Positions 5,896 to 13,618 of a DNA stretch of 21,204 bases are shown here, piece after piece (position 1 is the stretch's first letter; every line of letters begins with the position of its first letter). Both the position numbers and the translations under genes were made by a program. Origin of the DNA: Hallerella sp963597395 (GTDB taxonomy: Bacteria; Fibrobacterota; Fibrobacteria; Fibrobacterales; Fibrobacteraceae); contig CAVBPX010000040.1 in assembly GCA_963597395.1 (NCBI GenBank), positions 1-21,204 of the forward strand, written 5' to 3'. Under the pieces are notes generated by a model. That model made no database searches. It had not been told where the DNA came from and was given only the letters and a program-made list of their open reading frames with translations.

Positions 5896-8625
5896 TCAAT
5901 GTTTCGCAACAAAGACTTTCATGGCCAAGCGACCCGCGCCGCGCACCATATACAGTCCGTTTTGAAGCCCGTTCCGCCGCATTTGATTTTGCAAATCCGC
6001 GATGGACGATTCCAGAGTCCCGACAAGATTCCCGCGCACATCGTAAACCCTGAACGTTTGAACTTCAGCCGCATCCAGTTTCATTTTACCGAACGCGTTC
6101 AGGTTCGTCGAAGATTCCGCAACAACCGAAATCGTTTTTTCGGCCGTATTTCCGTCATTGTCGTAGGCAACCGCCTTCAGGGTATGCTCTCCTTCCGAAG
6201 CAAGTTCCCAGTCAAATTCATACGGATAAGTCCATTCGGAATGAATCAGGCTGTCGTTATCAAAGAAATCGATATGGCTTACGGTTCCGTCTTCATCGGA
6301 GGCTTCTACGGAAATCGCAACCGCGTCGCCGACCTTTACCGTTTTGGAAGCAATCTCCGCAAAAGCAAGAGTCGGAGCGACAGGTTCCACCGGTGCGTTG
6401 CAAGTGAGCTTGATGTTATCAAAAATCATATTGTTCGGAGCGGCGGCATTCGCCTGGAACATAATTACGTTCACGCCGGAGTTAAGTTCTATCTGACTTT
6501 GGACAGCGCCAAAGTTCGCGTCAGCGCCCGTGGACTTAAAAGTCGGCGTTTCCACCTTTTTCCCGTTCACGTACAAATCGATTGTCCTGATATCGCTTCC
6601 GCTGTTGGAGTAGCGGGTTTCGAGCGTGTAAGCTCCGGCCTGCGGCGCATGGACCGTATCGCGGATGCTTGCCGAGGCGTTTGTCCCGAATTTGAGGTAT
6701 CCCATCGCTTCGTAGTTTCGAATGTCCAGGCCCGTTCCATTTTCCACATTTCCCGCAATATTCTTAAAGTCAAAATATTCCGCTTCATATTGGCGAGTGC
6801 CCCTGTAAAGGGAAGGACCCGCCGGTGCGGAAACTTTTCCCGTCGCATAATTTGTTTTGCGATTTGTATTGGAGCCCGAGCAAGGGACATCAATTTCTAC
6901 GGGGCCGTTGTGCCTTACCGTCAACGTGTAAACATTGGCACTCCAGGCATCGGAAATTTCGCTTTCCGTATGGTTTCCCCGGTCCCTGTAAGTCATCGAA
7001 GGCTTTGCGGAGCATCCGTAAATTTTGTAGGTATCCGTCATCAGTCCCGTATTGTTTTTATTGTCATAATTTGTCACATAGATGTTCAGCCTGTCCTTGA
7101 ATTCGCTGATGATTCCCATGCTGTAAATGGAATAGGTCGGCTCAATCTTTTCGGCCGTATTGTATTGGAAAGGTATCACGCCGGTTGCCGTCTCGCCTGT
7201 TTTGAACGGGTTGTAGGTCATCCAGACGTTATCGCTGTGTGCGGCATAAATCGTTCCCGTATATTCTTCCGGGAAAATTTCGTTGAAATATTTTTGCTTG
7301 TCGGCAATCGTCGGAAATTTGGTTGCATATTCGGAACGCTTCAGTTGGTACTTGAAAAGTTTAGCGTCGTTATCCATCAAATTGTAAACGGTCGGAAGCG
7401 CCGGATAGCGTCCCGTACGTTTGAACCAGCTGGTCTGTTTTAGGCCCTGCCCGTCGCCGTCCATTTTGTAAAGGCCGTCAAAATAATCGAGCGGAGCGGC
7501 ATAGGTGCTCACCGCGTCATTATTATTCACATCGTTAATCAGAACCACCTTGCTGCGGTCAATGACCTCTTTCTTTTCCAAAAGGCGAATCGTCCCGTCG
7601 AGCACTTTGCGGATTCCTTCAAGGGTGATATTCACAAATTGCGGGTAAAATTCAAAGCGGCGGGTGGTATAGCCGTCGGATGTCGTTCCGTTGAACATCG
7701 TATGGATGGACTGCTGCCAAATGAGTTCCGGGCCGTCAATTACCGTTTCGCCCGTGAGCATCAAATGTTCCATATAGGGAATGGCGCCGGCCGAAGGCGG
7801 AAATTCTTCGCCGTTATTTGCCACCCAGCCGCACTGATCAAAACGGATTCCGTAATGGCCCGCATAGCCGGAAAGCCACATCCCCATACTCACGCTTTCG
7901 ATATCGTGGAAGCCGTAGGCCATCGTGAATTTTTCTTCAATGATGAAGCTCTCGGAATATTTTTCAAGCATCTCGGCAAACTTCGGATTGCGTTTGAGCA
8001 TTCCAATCGGATTGATGCTCGCCCCATAAAATCCGCCGGTAAAGCTCACAAGAACATATCCGCCGTACTTGTTTGCAAAAGGCACCAAGTTTGTCCAATG
8101 CGCAATGCGATCGACCCAATCCGGAGACATTGCGTCCGTGGATTTTTGATCGTATCCCCAGAATTGTTCCGCGTAATTGATGCCCAAAAAGTTCGGATAG
8201 TCCCTAAAGAATTCCCCGTAAATGGTCGTATCGAGATCGGTTCCAATCGGATAATCCGGAAAATGGGTGAAGCCTCCGCTCGAAGGCTGAATCGTCGCCC
8301 AAATACGGTTTTCCGCGGCCGTCCGAAGCCAGGACTTTGCAATGGTATAGCCGTATTCCGAAGTGATGAATTTTCCGTCCTTATGATTGATGGAAAGCGA
8401 AAGATTCAAAACCACATAGGGTTTGATATCTTCCGGAATGAGATCGATAATTTTTTGCGGATCGGCGGAATTCCACACATCCACGTGAATCATCATCACC
8501 GGTTTGGCCGTAGAAATTTCTCGACGCATTGTAGCCGCATCCAAACGGTTCGGCACAAAAAATGCGAGAAAAACGGCCAGACCGAATACGAAATTCAGCA
8601 GTTTTCTTGGACAAGATACACCCAT
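5896..8625 (-). CDS. glycoside hydrolase family 98 enzyme with CBM, Ig-like domain and sorting tail
   Basis: This 909-residue secreted enzyme has a signal peptide ending near residue 31. The GH98 module (about 38-580) shows characteristic motifs: PVMMIHVDVWN, DIKPYVVLNLSLS, IQPSSGGF, NYAEQFWG (E153), GIRFDQCGW (D263) and DGPELIW (E300). These acidic residues lie where the family's catalytic groups are expected. Known GH98 members cleave blood-group glycans or glucurono(arabino)xylan; in a plant-fibre bacterium endo-xylanase is more likely (inference). A CBM6/35-like module follows (about 611-742), then an Ig-like domain (750-837) and a C-terminal tail (842-909) with YDVRGN and NGLYMVR that resembles type IX secretion sorting tails. 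The ATG at 8625 was chosen because AAGGAG lies seven bases upstream. Confidence 0.92.
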   Translation of the reverse strand: MGVSCPRKLLNFVFGLAVFLAFFVPNRLDAATMRREISTAKPVMMIHVDVWNSADPQKIIDLIPEDIKPYVVLNLSLSINHKDGKFITSEYGYTIAKSWLRTAAENRIWATIQPSSGGFTHFPDYPIGTDLDTTIYGEFFRDYPNFLGINYAEQFWGYDQKSTDAMSPDWVDRIAHWTNLVPFANKYGGYVLVSFTGGFYGASINPIGMLKRNPKFAEMLEKYSESFIIEEKFTMAYGFHDIESVSMGMWLSGYAGHYGIRFDQCGWVANNGEEFPPSAGAIPYMEHLMLTGETVIDGPELIWQQSIHTMFNGTTSDGYTTRRFEFYPQFVNITLEGIRKVLDGTIRLLEKKEVIDRSKVVLINDVNNNDAVSTYAAPLDYFDGLYKMDGDGQGLKQTSWFKRTGRYPALPTVYNLMDNDAKLFKYQLKRSEYATKFPTIADKQKYFNEIFPEEYTGTIYAAHSDNVWMTYNPFKTGETATGVIPFQYNTAEKIEPTYSIYSMGIISEFKDRLNIYVTNYDNKNNTGLMTDTYKIYGCSAKPSMTYRDRGNHTESEISDAWSANVYTLTVRHNGPVEIDVPCSGSNTNRKTNYATGKVSAPAGPSLYRGTRQYEAEYFDFKNIAGNVENGTGLDIRNYEAMGYLKFGTNASASIRDTVHAPQAGAYTLETRYSNSGSDIRTIDLYVNGKKVETPTFKSTGADANFGAVQSQIELNSGVNVIMFQANAAAPNNMIFDNIKLTCNAPVEPVAPTLAFAEIASKTVKVGDAVAISVEASDEDGTVSHIDFFDNDSLIHSEWTYPYEFDWELASEGEHTLKAVAYDNDGNTAEKTISVVAESSTNLNAFGKMKLDAAEVQTFRVYDVRGNLVGTLESSIADLQNQMRRNGLQNGLYMVRGAGRLAMKVFVAKH

Positions 8626-8663
8626 AATATCTCCTTTTTGAGGTTCCCTAATCAAAGTTATCT

Positions 8664-8719
8664 TTCAAAAGGAGCGTTTTGAACCTGTGCCAAAAAATCA
8701 CTTTTGCAATTTTTGCAAA
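8664..8719. promoter_or_regulatory. two inverted repeats upstream of GH98
   Basis: The 106-bp gap between the CBM lipoprotein stop and the GH98 start holds two perfect dyads: TTCAAAA-GGAGCG-TTTTGAA (8664-8683) and TTTGCAA-TTT-TTGCAAA (8703-8719). They lie about 40 and 80 bases before the GH98 ATG and could be operators. The second could instead be a weak AT-rich terminator for the upstream operon. No clear -35/-10 pair was seen. Confidence 0.4.
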
Positions 8720-8731
8720 GGGATTAACGGT

Positions 8732-9883
8732 TTACTTCATGTCCTTTTCGTCAACGCCGTAAAATTCGATATTGTCCAGCCAGATTTCGGATTCGCCGTA
8801 TGCGGAAACCACAATGTTCGTTATTTTATCGTGAATCGTTTCCCAGCCGAAGTTTCCCCAAAGGCTGTCGCCCGCCGCAAAGTCCGAAGGCTTTACCGTT
8901 TTACGAATCCATTTTTCGGCGGCATCCAGGGAGTCGTTGAACAGGGCCTTTCCCTGATAGTTCGAGTCTCCCATGGATTCCATCGCAAAGGAATAACGAC
9001 CCGTGCCGCGGATATAATAGACAACGGAATCCAGCGCGGAAAAATCACAAGGCGTGTCTTCGTGGCAAATCCACAGCCCGAAAAGCGACCACAGTCCGCT
9101 TTTTTCCGAAGAGGAAGTCCAATGGAACGCAAGTCCTTCGCGCCCCGCACCCGCGGTTTCAATTCCTTTCAAGGCGCTATCCGGCAAAGGATTCGTTTTT
9201 ACCGATGTATCCGTTACCGCCAAATATCCCGTCCCTTCCAATGCGGGAGTCTTTAAATTATTGCGGAGCGTACCCGATTCAAAATCGATGAGGCTCACCA
9301 TTTTCGGGCCTTCCTTTACCGCGACGGTATCGTCCATTTCGGAATTCGCGGTCACAATGTGAATTCTGTAAGTCGCGGGCGGCAGGGAATCAATTTCATA
9401 ATTTCCGGAAGAATCCGTTTTTGCGCTTTTGCCCGTGCCGTAAATTTCAACGGTTGCCGGGGATTCCCCCTCCGAAAGCGCCACTTTTCCCTTTAGCGTT
9501 CCGAGGCGGTTCATCACTAATTGCAAGGAATCCTTTTTCTGGATATTCTTCGCATAAATCGTTGTAAAGACGCCGCGGTTTCCGTTTACGACTTCAACCG
9601 TTTCCGAATCCGACATCAAGCTGTCGATTGTAAAATAGCCCGAGGAATCCGTTAAATATTCGGCGAGGACACCGTCATTTTCCAAGCCGTCACCGGAAAG
9701 ATAGTTTGCAGGGCGCACCCGCGCCGTAACGTTTGCGGCAGGAGTAAAATCGTCATTCACAATTTGAATGATACAGGCGTTGTCCGTTTCCACGGTGCTC
9801 ACGCCGGCGACTTCTTCCTTGGAACAGGCCACAAGGCCCAAGGCAAATGCAAAAAGCATCCAAACGAGAATTCGAAGTTTCAT
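8732..9883 (-). CDS. surface lipoprotein with CnaB-like and carbohydrate-binding-like domains
   Basis: This 383-residue lipoprotein has the lipobox LVAC (residues 17-20). Residues about 33-200 look like one or two carboxypeptidase-regulatory/CnaB-type beta domains (GTLKGKVALSEG... SSGNYEIDSLPPATYRI). Residues about 205-375 (LIDFESG... to WLDNIEFYG) resemble a jelly-roll carbohydrate-binding module of the CBM11/CIA30 kind. No hydrolase motif is seen, so binding is more likely than catalysis. Its ATG overlaps the stop of the TIGR02147-type gene by ATGA, so the two are translationally coupled. The GH98 gene follows 106 bases downstream on the same strand. A role in substrate sensing or adhesion is inferred from domain content and context. 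Confidence 0.8.
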   Translation of the reverse strand: MKLRILVWMLFAFALGLVACSKEEVAGVSTVETDNACIIQIVNDDFTPAANVTARVRPANYLSGDGLENDGVLAEYLTDSSGYFTIDSLMSDSETVEVVNGNRGVFTTIYAKNIQKKDSLQLVMNRLGTLKGKVALSEGESPATVEIYGTGKSAKTDSSGNYEIDSLPPATYRIHIVTANSEMDDTVAVKEGPKMVSLIDFESGTLRNNLKTPALEGTGYLAVTDTSVKTNPLPDSALKGIETAGAGREGLAFHWTSSSEKSGLWSLFGLWICHEDTPCDFSALDSVVYYIRGTGRYSFAMESMGDSNYQGKALFNDSLDAAEKWIRKTVKPSDFAAGDSLWGNFGWETIHDKITNIVVSAYGESEIWLDNIEFYGVDEKDMK

Positions 9884-10713
9884 TTTTTCTTTCCCCCTTT
9901 TCCCATATCCGCTACGGGATAAAGCGCAAAGACGAACTGCATAATCCTTGAAGGCTTTTGAACTTCTTCAACGCGTTTTTGCACCTGGCGCCGAAACTCA
10001 AGCGTCATCTCCTTTAGGTCCGAAAGGCAATCTTCGTCAACACCCACAAGGAGCGAGGAAATGTTCCGTTCTGCGGGTTCAATCGTTGCAAGCGCATTTT
10101 GCGCCAAGGCGAGAAGCTGGTTTTGATAGCTGCGAATCGCCGTTACTTTTGCCGTTCCCGATGACGTAAAGTTTGCCCGGGAAACCGCGTAGCGTTCCGA
10201 GGCGAGCGGCGTGATGAGTTTCAGTTCCTTGAGAACGTCGATTGCAAATTCCACCTGTTCCCTGGAAACCGCGGGCCTAATCTGTTTTACCATTTGAGAA
10301 ACGACGGCGACACCGCCATTCATCTCGATCAGGGTCCGCACAACGGGAATCCACCATTTGCTAAAAAATTGAAGCTCCGTCGTGTTGATGGCCCGCATCT
10401 TGACGTCTTTCAAGGCCAAAGCCATCTCGTAAAGTTTGTCTTTCTTTGACTGCGATTTCGTTTTTGAAGCCGCGACGAGAATTTCGAAAAGTTCCCCGCT
10501 GCGGCCCTTGAGCCCGAGCAAATCCTTGGCGAGAGGAATGCTGCGATTGGGCAGATGAAGCTCCTTGTTCAAAACCCGATACATCTGGCTTGTTTCAAGA
10601 CCGAGCTTTTGTCCCATCATTTTATAGGAATACAGCGAAAATTCCAGTTTGCGTTCGGCAAAGTAGTTTTTGAGCAAATCCCTGTAATCGCTAATTTCAT
10701 CGATATTCAGCAT
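9880..10713 (-). CDS. TIGR02147-family (Fibrobacter paralogous, DUF4423-like) putative regulator
   Basis: This 277-residue cytoplasmic protein matches by eye the TIGR02147 family, a large Fibrobacter paralogous set. The N-terminal pattern IxDYRDLLKNYFxERK...FSLYSYKMMGQKLGL...MYRVLNKE (about 5-52) looks like a helix-turn-helix. A second winged-helix-like stretch lies near 115-180 (TLIEMNGGVAVVSQMVKQI... and DVLKELKLI). The tail ends in GKGGKKK. No membrane segment or enzyme motif is visible. AAAGG six bases before the ATG supports the start. It is first in an operon and its stop overlaps the start of a surface lipoprotein. A regulatory role is accepted only loosely for this family; the ligand and targets are unknown. 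Confidence 0.85.
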   Translation of the reverse strand: MLNIDEISDYRDLLKNYFAERKLEFSLYSYKMMGQKLGLETSQMYRVLNKELHLPNRSIPLAKDLLGLKGRSGELFEILVAASKTKSQSKKDKLYEMALALKDVKMRAINTTELQFFSKWWIPVVRTLIEMNGGVAVVSQMVKQIRPAVSREQVEFAIDVLKELKLITPLASERYAVSRANFTSSGTAKVTAIRSYQNQLLALAQNALATIEPAERNISSLLVGVDEDCLSDLKEMTLEFRRQVQKRVEEVQKPSRIMQFVFALYPVADMGKGGKKK

Positions 10714-10830
10714 GGCGAACCTTTCAACAATATATTATTTCACTCAAAAAAGATAATTCCGTGCCGAATTTTGCATAGACTTTTTGTAAAAATCCTTTGA
10801 AAAAAATACAAAAGTTTCTTTTTTCGTTTC

Positions 10831-10851
10831 CCCTCGATTGAAATTCGAGGG
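10831..10851. repeat. inverted repeat in the 10714-10959 intergenic region
   Basis: CCCTCGA (10831-10837), seven-base loop, TCGAGGG (10845-10851). It lies in the 246-bp divergent gap between the TIGR02147-type gene and the esterase lipoprotein. It has no U-tract, so an operator or RNA leader is more likely than a terminator. The rest of this gap is AT-rich, and no clear promoter hexamers were identified. Confidence 0.45.
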
Positions 10852-10881
10852 ATATATCTTTTTGTTTGCAACTTCAGGGAA

Positions 10882-10952
10882 CCTCTAAGAATTGCTTTGG
10901 TCAAGAACCAAATTTTTAAAAATTGAATTTTTAGAGGCGACCTTTACAAAGG
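10882..10952 (+). promoter_or_regulatory. structured 5' leader of the esterase gene
   Basis: A 12-bp stem with one G-U pair joins CCTCTAAGAATT (10882-10893) and AATTTTTAGAGG (10926-10937). It encloses a perfect hairpin TTTGGT-CAAGA-ACCAAA (10896-10912) and the palindrome AATTTTTAAAAATT. Directly after it, CCTT-TACA-AAGG (10941-10952) can pair with the Shine-Dalgarno AAAGGAG. It could be a regulatory leader or a small inverted-repeat element; no known riboswitch class is recognised. Confidence 0.5.
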
Positions 10953-10959
10953 AGAATCA

Positions 10960-12216
10960 ATGAAAACACATTTTAACTCACTGTGCATTTTAGGAGCCGT
11001 TTCCGCGTTCGGCCTATGCGGTTGCGGCGACAGTTCCTCGAATCCGACGGAAACATTTGCCGTCATGAGTTCCGAGGGCATCCCGGAAAGTTCCAGTTCC
11101 GAGTTCGTGGATGCTTTCAGTTCCGACGGCGGGTTTTCGCTTTCAAGTTCGAGCGAAATTTCATACCCGCTAAGCTCGGAAGAAAATTTTGGCATTTCAA
11201 GCTCCACAGAAAATCTCATTTCATCGAGTTCCGCGGAGATTTTGGAAAGTTCCAGCTCGGAAGAGAGCTTGATTTCGTCCAGCTCGGAAGAAATGGCGGA
11301 ATCATCCAGTTCGGAAACGGTCGAAACACCCGCGGTTCAAAAGTCCGCCGGTTGCGGAAAAGCCCTGGGCGGCATCACAACGGGATATTTTCAAATCACC
11401 AGTTCGGGCAAGACTCGCGATTATGCGATTGACATTCCGGAAAATTACGACCCGAATAAACCGTACAAATTATTCTACACTTCGCACTGGTTCGGCGGAA
11501 GCTCCAAAGACGTCGTGAACGGGAACGTCACCAACGGCGGCGCGGAAAACTGGGCGTTTTACGGACTAAAACGCATGGCAAAAGAAGCCGGGGAACAGGC
11601 CATTTTCATTGCTCCGAACATGAACGGCTCCACCTGGGATTTGAGCGGAACGGGCGAAGACCACGCTCTTTTCGGCACCCTGATGAATTACGCCAAGGAA
11701 AATCTATGCGTAGATGAATCCAGGGTTTTTGCCGTCGGATTCAGCTTTGGCGCCATGATGACCTATTCGCTTTCGCTCACTCACCAGGACGAGCTCCGGG
11801 CCGTCGCGACCCTCGCCGCGGTAAATTACGTGGGCAATGCCAGTTCCGCCTGGATTCCCTATCCTACCGACAGCAAAAAGAAAATCGCCTATCTCGGAAT
11901 TACCGGAATGAGCGACGGAACCTGCCCGTTTGTAGGAGACAAGGACAAAAAGCTGGGCGGTATTTTTGCGGCGGCACTCCACGCCGAAGACAACGGTTGC
12001 ACCGTTCCAAGCGACCCGACGACAATCGACAAAACCTATGCCGGCAGCAAAACGCACGTCATCTACGACTTCAAGAATTGCGCCGAAGGCTACCCCGTAA
12101 AATACGCGACCTTTGACGGCGGGCACATCGCAGCCCCAACCGACGGCCAAACAAGCGATGACGGCCTAAAAACCTGGGCGCCAAAACTGATGTGGGATTT
12201 CTTCTCGCAATTCTAA
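10960..12216 (+). CDS. CE1/feruloyl-esterase-like lipoprotein with Ser-rich linker
   Basis: This 418-residue protein has a lipoprotein signal with lipobox LCGC (C22). A low-complexity Ser/Glu linker of SSSSE units runs from about 24 to 125, a spacer style typical of Fibrobacter surface proteins. The alpha/beta-hydrolase domain (about 130-418) resembles feruloyl esterases and PHB-depolymerase-like CE1 members. It opens with GCGKALGG and YAIDIPENYDPNKPYKL, and has the nucleophile elbow GFSFG (S262), a likely acid D319 (GMSDG) and H389 (DGGH). It would release ferulate or acetate from arabinoxylan at the cell surface (inference). AAAGGAG precedes the ATG. It lies divergent from the regulator operon and ends at a strong terminator. 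Confidence 0.87.
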   Translation: MKTHFNSLCILGAVSAFGLCGCGDSSSNPTETFAVMSSEGIPESSSSEFVDAFSSDGGFSLSSSSEISYPLSSEENFGISSSTENLISSSSAEILESSSSEESLISSSSEEMAESSSSETVETPAVQKSAGCGKALGGITTGYFQITSSGKTRDYAIDIPENYDPNKPYKLFYTSHWFGGSSKDVVNGNVTNGGAENWAFYGLKRMAKEAGEQAIFIAPNMNGSTWDLSGTGEDHALFGTLMNYAKENLCVDESRVFAVGFSFGAMMTYSLSLTHQDELRAVATLAAVNYVGNASSAWIPYPTDSKKKIAYLGITGMSDGTCPFVGDKDKKLGGIFAAALHAEDNGCTVPSDPTTIDKTYAGSKTHVIYDFKNCAEGYPVKYATFDGGHIAAPTDGQTSDDGLKTWAPKLMWDFFSQF

Positions 12217-12222
12217 AAAACG

Positions 12223-12255
12223 AAAAGGCGGATGAGAAACTCATCCGCCTTTTTT
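12223..12255. terminator. bidirectional intrinsic terminator
   Basis: AAAAGGCGGATGAG (12223-12236), loop AAA, CTCATCCGCCTTTT (12240-12253) is a perfect 14-bp stem followed by T on the plus strand. Read on the minus strand, the same stem is followed by TTTTCGTTTTTT. It therefore serves the esterase gene and, in the other direction, the tRNA-Cys gene. Confidence 0.92.
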
Positions 12256-12257
12256 CG

Positions 12258-12330
12258 AGGCAACGCTCAGACTCGAACTGAGGAATGGGGCTTTTGCAGA
12301 GCCGTCCCTTACCAACTTGGGTACGTCGCC
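12258..12330 (-). tRNA. tRNA-Cys (anticodon GCA)
   Basis: Read on the minus strand it folds into a full cloverleaf. The acceptor stem is GGCGACG/CGTTGCC with one G-U, the D arm is CCC/GGG with GG in the loop, the anticodon loop is CTGCAAA with anticodon GCA, and the T arm is CTCAG-TTCGAGT-CTGAG. The discriminator base is U73 as in other tRNA-Cys. CCA is not encoded. The outermost anticodon-stem pair (27-43) is a C-C mismatch, leaving four pairs. It has its own promoter and a terminator directly after the 3' end. Confidence 0.93.
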
Positions 12331-12341
12331 AGACAGACCCA

Positions 12342-12369
12342 ATTATAGGAATTATTTTTAATTTTCCAA
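12342..12369 (-). promoter_or_regulatory. tRNA-Cys promoter
   Basis: On the minus strand, TTGGAA (12364-12369), a 16-bp spacer and a consensus TATAAT (12342-12347) lie 11 bases before the tRNA 5' end. The promoter runs up to the start of the divergent acyltransferase gene. Confidence 0.7.
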
Positions 12370-12373
12370 GGTG

Positions 12374-12892
12374 ATGTCCGGTAAACTTTCCCTAAAAAAG
12401 CGTTTTTTTTGCAAAATCCTCGAGATTTGGATGAAGAGCCTGCGAATTTCGGGAGAAAACCTCCGGGAAGTCCGCGGACCGGGCATCCTTGCGCTGTGGC
12501 ACCGGGACCTTTTTATCGCCACCGCGGCGTTCCGAGGGCTGAAAATCGTCGCCTTCATTTCGCCGAGCGGCGACGGGGAACTCCTCGCTCAAGTTGCGAC
12601 GGACCTCGGGTACAGGACCGTCCGAGGTTCCAGTTCCGAAAACACCCTGAGTTTTCGAAAAGTTTTGCGAAGCCTTCAATGCGGGGACCTTTGCGCCATG
12701 GCGCTGGACGGGCCGCGGGGCCCAGCCGGAAGGGAAAAGCCCGGGACGCGGTGGCTCGCAGCTCGGGGAAACGCTCCGATGTTTCAGGTCAAAATACAGT
12801 ACGGTGCACACTTCACCCTTTCGAGCTGGGACCATGCCCAAATTCCCCTGCCTTTTTCGAAAGTCACCGTTCGAATTTGCAAAATGTCATAA
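12374..12892 (+). CDS. DUF374 / lysophospholipid-acyltransferase-like protein
   Basis: This 172-residue protein resembles DUF374, a branch of the LPLAT acyltransferases acting on lipid A or phospholipid precursors at the inner membrane. Visible family features are LWHRDLF with the catalytic-type H43, SPSGDGELLAQVATDLGYRTVRGSSS (64-89) and ALDGPRGPAG (about 110-119). It is somewhat shorter than usual (about 200 residues), mainly at the N-terminus. The start is uncertain: a GTG at 12371 and the ATG at 12374 are adjacent, and only AAGG lies directly before them; an internal ATG at residue 20 is the alternative. An exonuclease gene begins 60 bases downstream and is probably co-transcribed. Confidence 0.82.
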   Translation: MSGKLSLKKRFFCKILEIWMKSLRISGENLREVRGPGILALWHRDLFIATAAFRGLKIVAFISPSGDGELLAQVATDLGYRTVRGSSSENTLSFRKVLRSLQCGDLCAMALDGPRGPAGREKPGTRWLAARGNAPMFQVKIQYGAHFTLSSWDHAQIPLPFSKVTVRICKMS

Positions 12893-12952
12893 TTGACAAA
12901 AGCTTTAATCTATTTTTGGGATGAAACCTTTTTCATTTTCCCGGAGACGCTC

Positions 12953-13603
12953 GTGATTTTTTCAACTTTTATCGCATTCGACCTGGAGACGACCGGCCTT
13001 GACCAGGCGACGGACGAGATTATCGAAATCGGAGCCGTCAAGTTCACCGTCTATGACGATGGCGGAGTCATCCGTCCCAAGGAAATCGCCAAGTTTCAGA
13101 CCTTTGTCAAGCCTCAGCGAATGATTCCCGACGAAGCAACCCGCATCAACCACATCACAAACCAGATGGTCGAGGATGCGCCTCTCATTAACGATGTCTT
13201 GCACAAGTTTACCGCGTTCTGCGGACAGGCAGCCATTCTCGTTGCGCATAACGCCGACTTCGACTCCGGATTTTTGCACGTCGCCTACACGAAAAATCCC
13301 CAGCTTTTGCCGGGGAATCCGATTGTCGATAGCCTGCGGATTTCAAGGTCCATTTTGCCCGAGCTGAAAACCCACAAACTCGGCGTCCTCGCGCACATGT
13401 TCCAGCGCATCAAGGGGCAAATTCGCCTCTCCATCAATAACGACGAAATGCACCGCGCGGTCTATGACTGCGAGATGCTGATGGAAGTTTTCGTCGCCCT
13501 TCTCCGGAGACGCCTCCGCAAGGAGGACTGGGACATTTCGCGGATCCTTCCCGCGATTCAAAAGAACGGTTCCGCCCCGGCCTACCTCACCAAGATGAAA
13601 TAG
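12953..13603 (+). CDS. DnaQ-like 3'-5' exonuclease (DEDDh)
   Basis: This 216-residue cytoplasmic nuclease has the DEDDh exonuclease fold of the DnaQ/RNase T group. Exo I is AFDLETTG (D10, E12), Exo II is VAHNADFDSGFL, and Exo III is HRAVYDCEML with the catalytic His and Asp. The INHITNQMV segment is also typical. Processing of DNA or RNA 3' ends, possibly proofreading, is expected; it stands alone, without a polymerase alpha subunit or a GIY-YIG domain. The GTG at 12953 was chosen because GGAG (12943-12946) lies six bases upstream and the domain starts at once. It meets the convergent pectate lyase gene only 15 bases after its stop, with no obvious terminator between them. Confidence 0.9.
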   Translation: MIFSTFIAFDLETTGLDQATDEIIEIGAVKFTVYDDGGVIRPKEIAKFQTFVKPQRMIPDEATRINHITNQMVEDAPLINDVLHKFTAFCGQAAILVAHNADFDSGFLHVAYTKNPQLLPGNPIVDSLRISRSILPELKTHKLGVLAHMFQRIKGQIRLSINNDEMHRAVYDCEMLMEVFVALLRRRLRKEDWDISRILPAIQKNGSAPAYLTKMK

Positions 13604-13618
13604 GCCCGGACCTTTCCG

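Noticed and set aside
5899..7443. 514-codon plus-strand open frame antisense to GH98
   Set aside because: It shows no domain pattern and an Arg/Phe/Val-biased composition. The opposite strand has a well-supported GH98 gene with signal peptide and RBS.
10752..10766. Sigma-54-like GGCACG-N4 site on the minus strand before the TIGR02147-type gene
   Set aside because: The -24-like GG is present, but the required GC at -12 is missing (TATC instead of TTGC).
12893..12898. TTGACA as a -35 for the exonuclease gene
   Set aside because: No -10-like hexamer is found at 16-18 bases; the gene is more likely read through from the acyltransferase gene.
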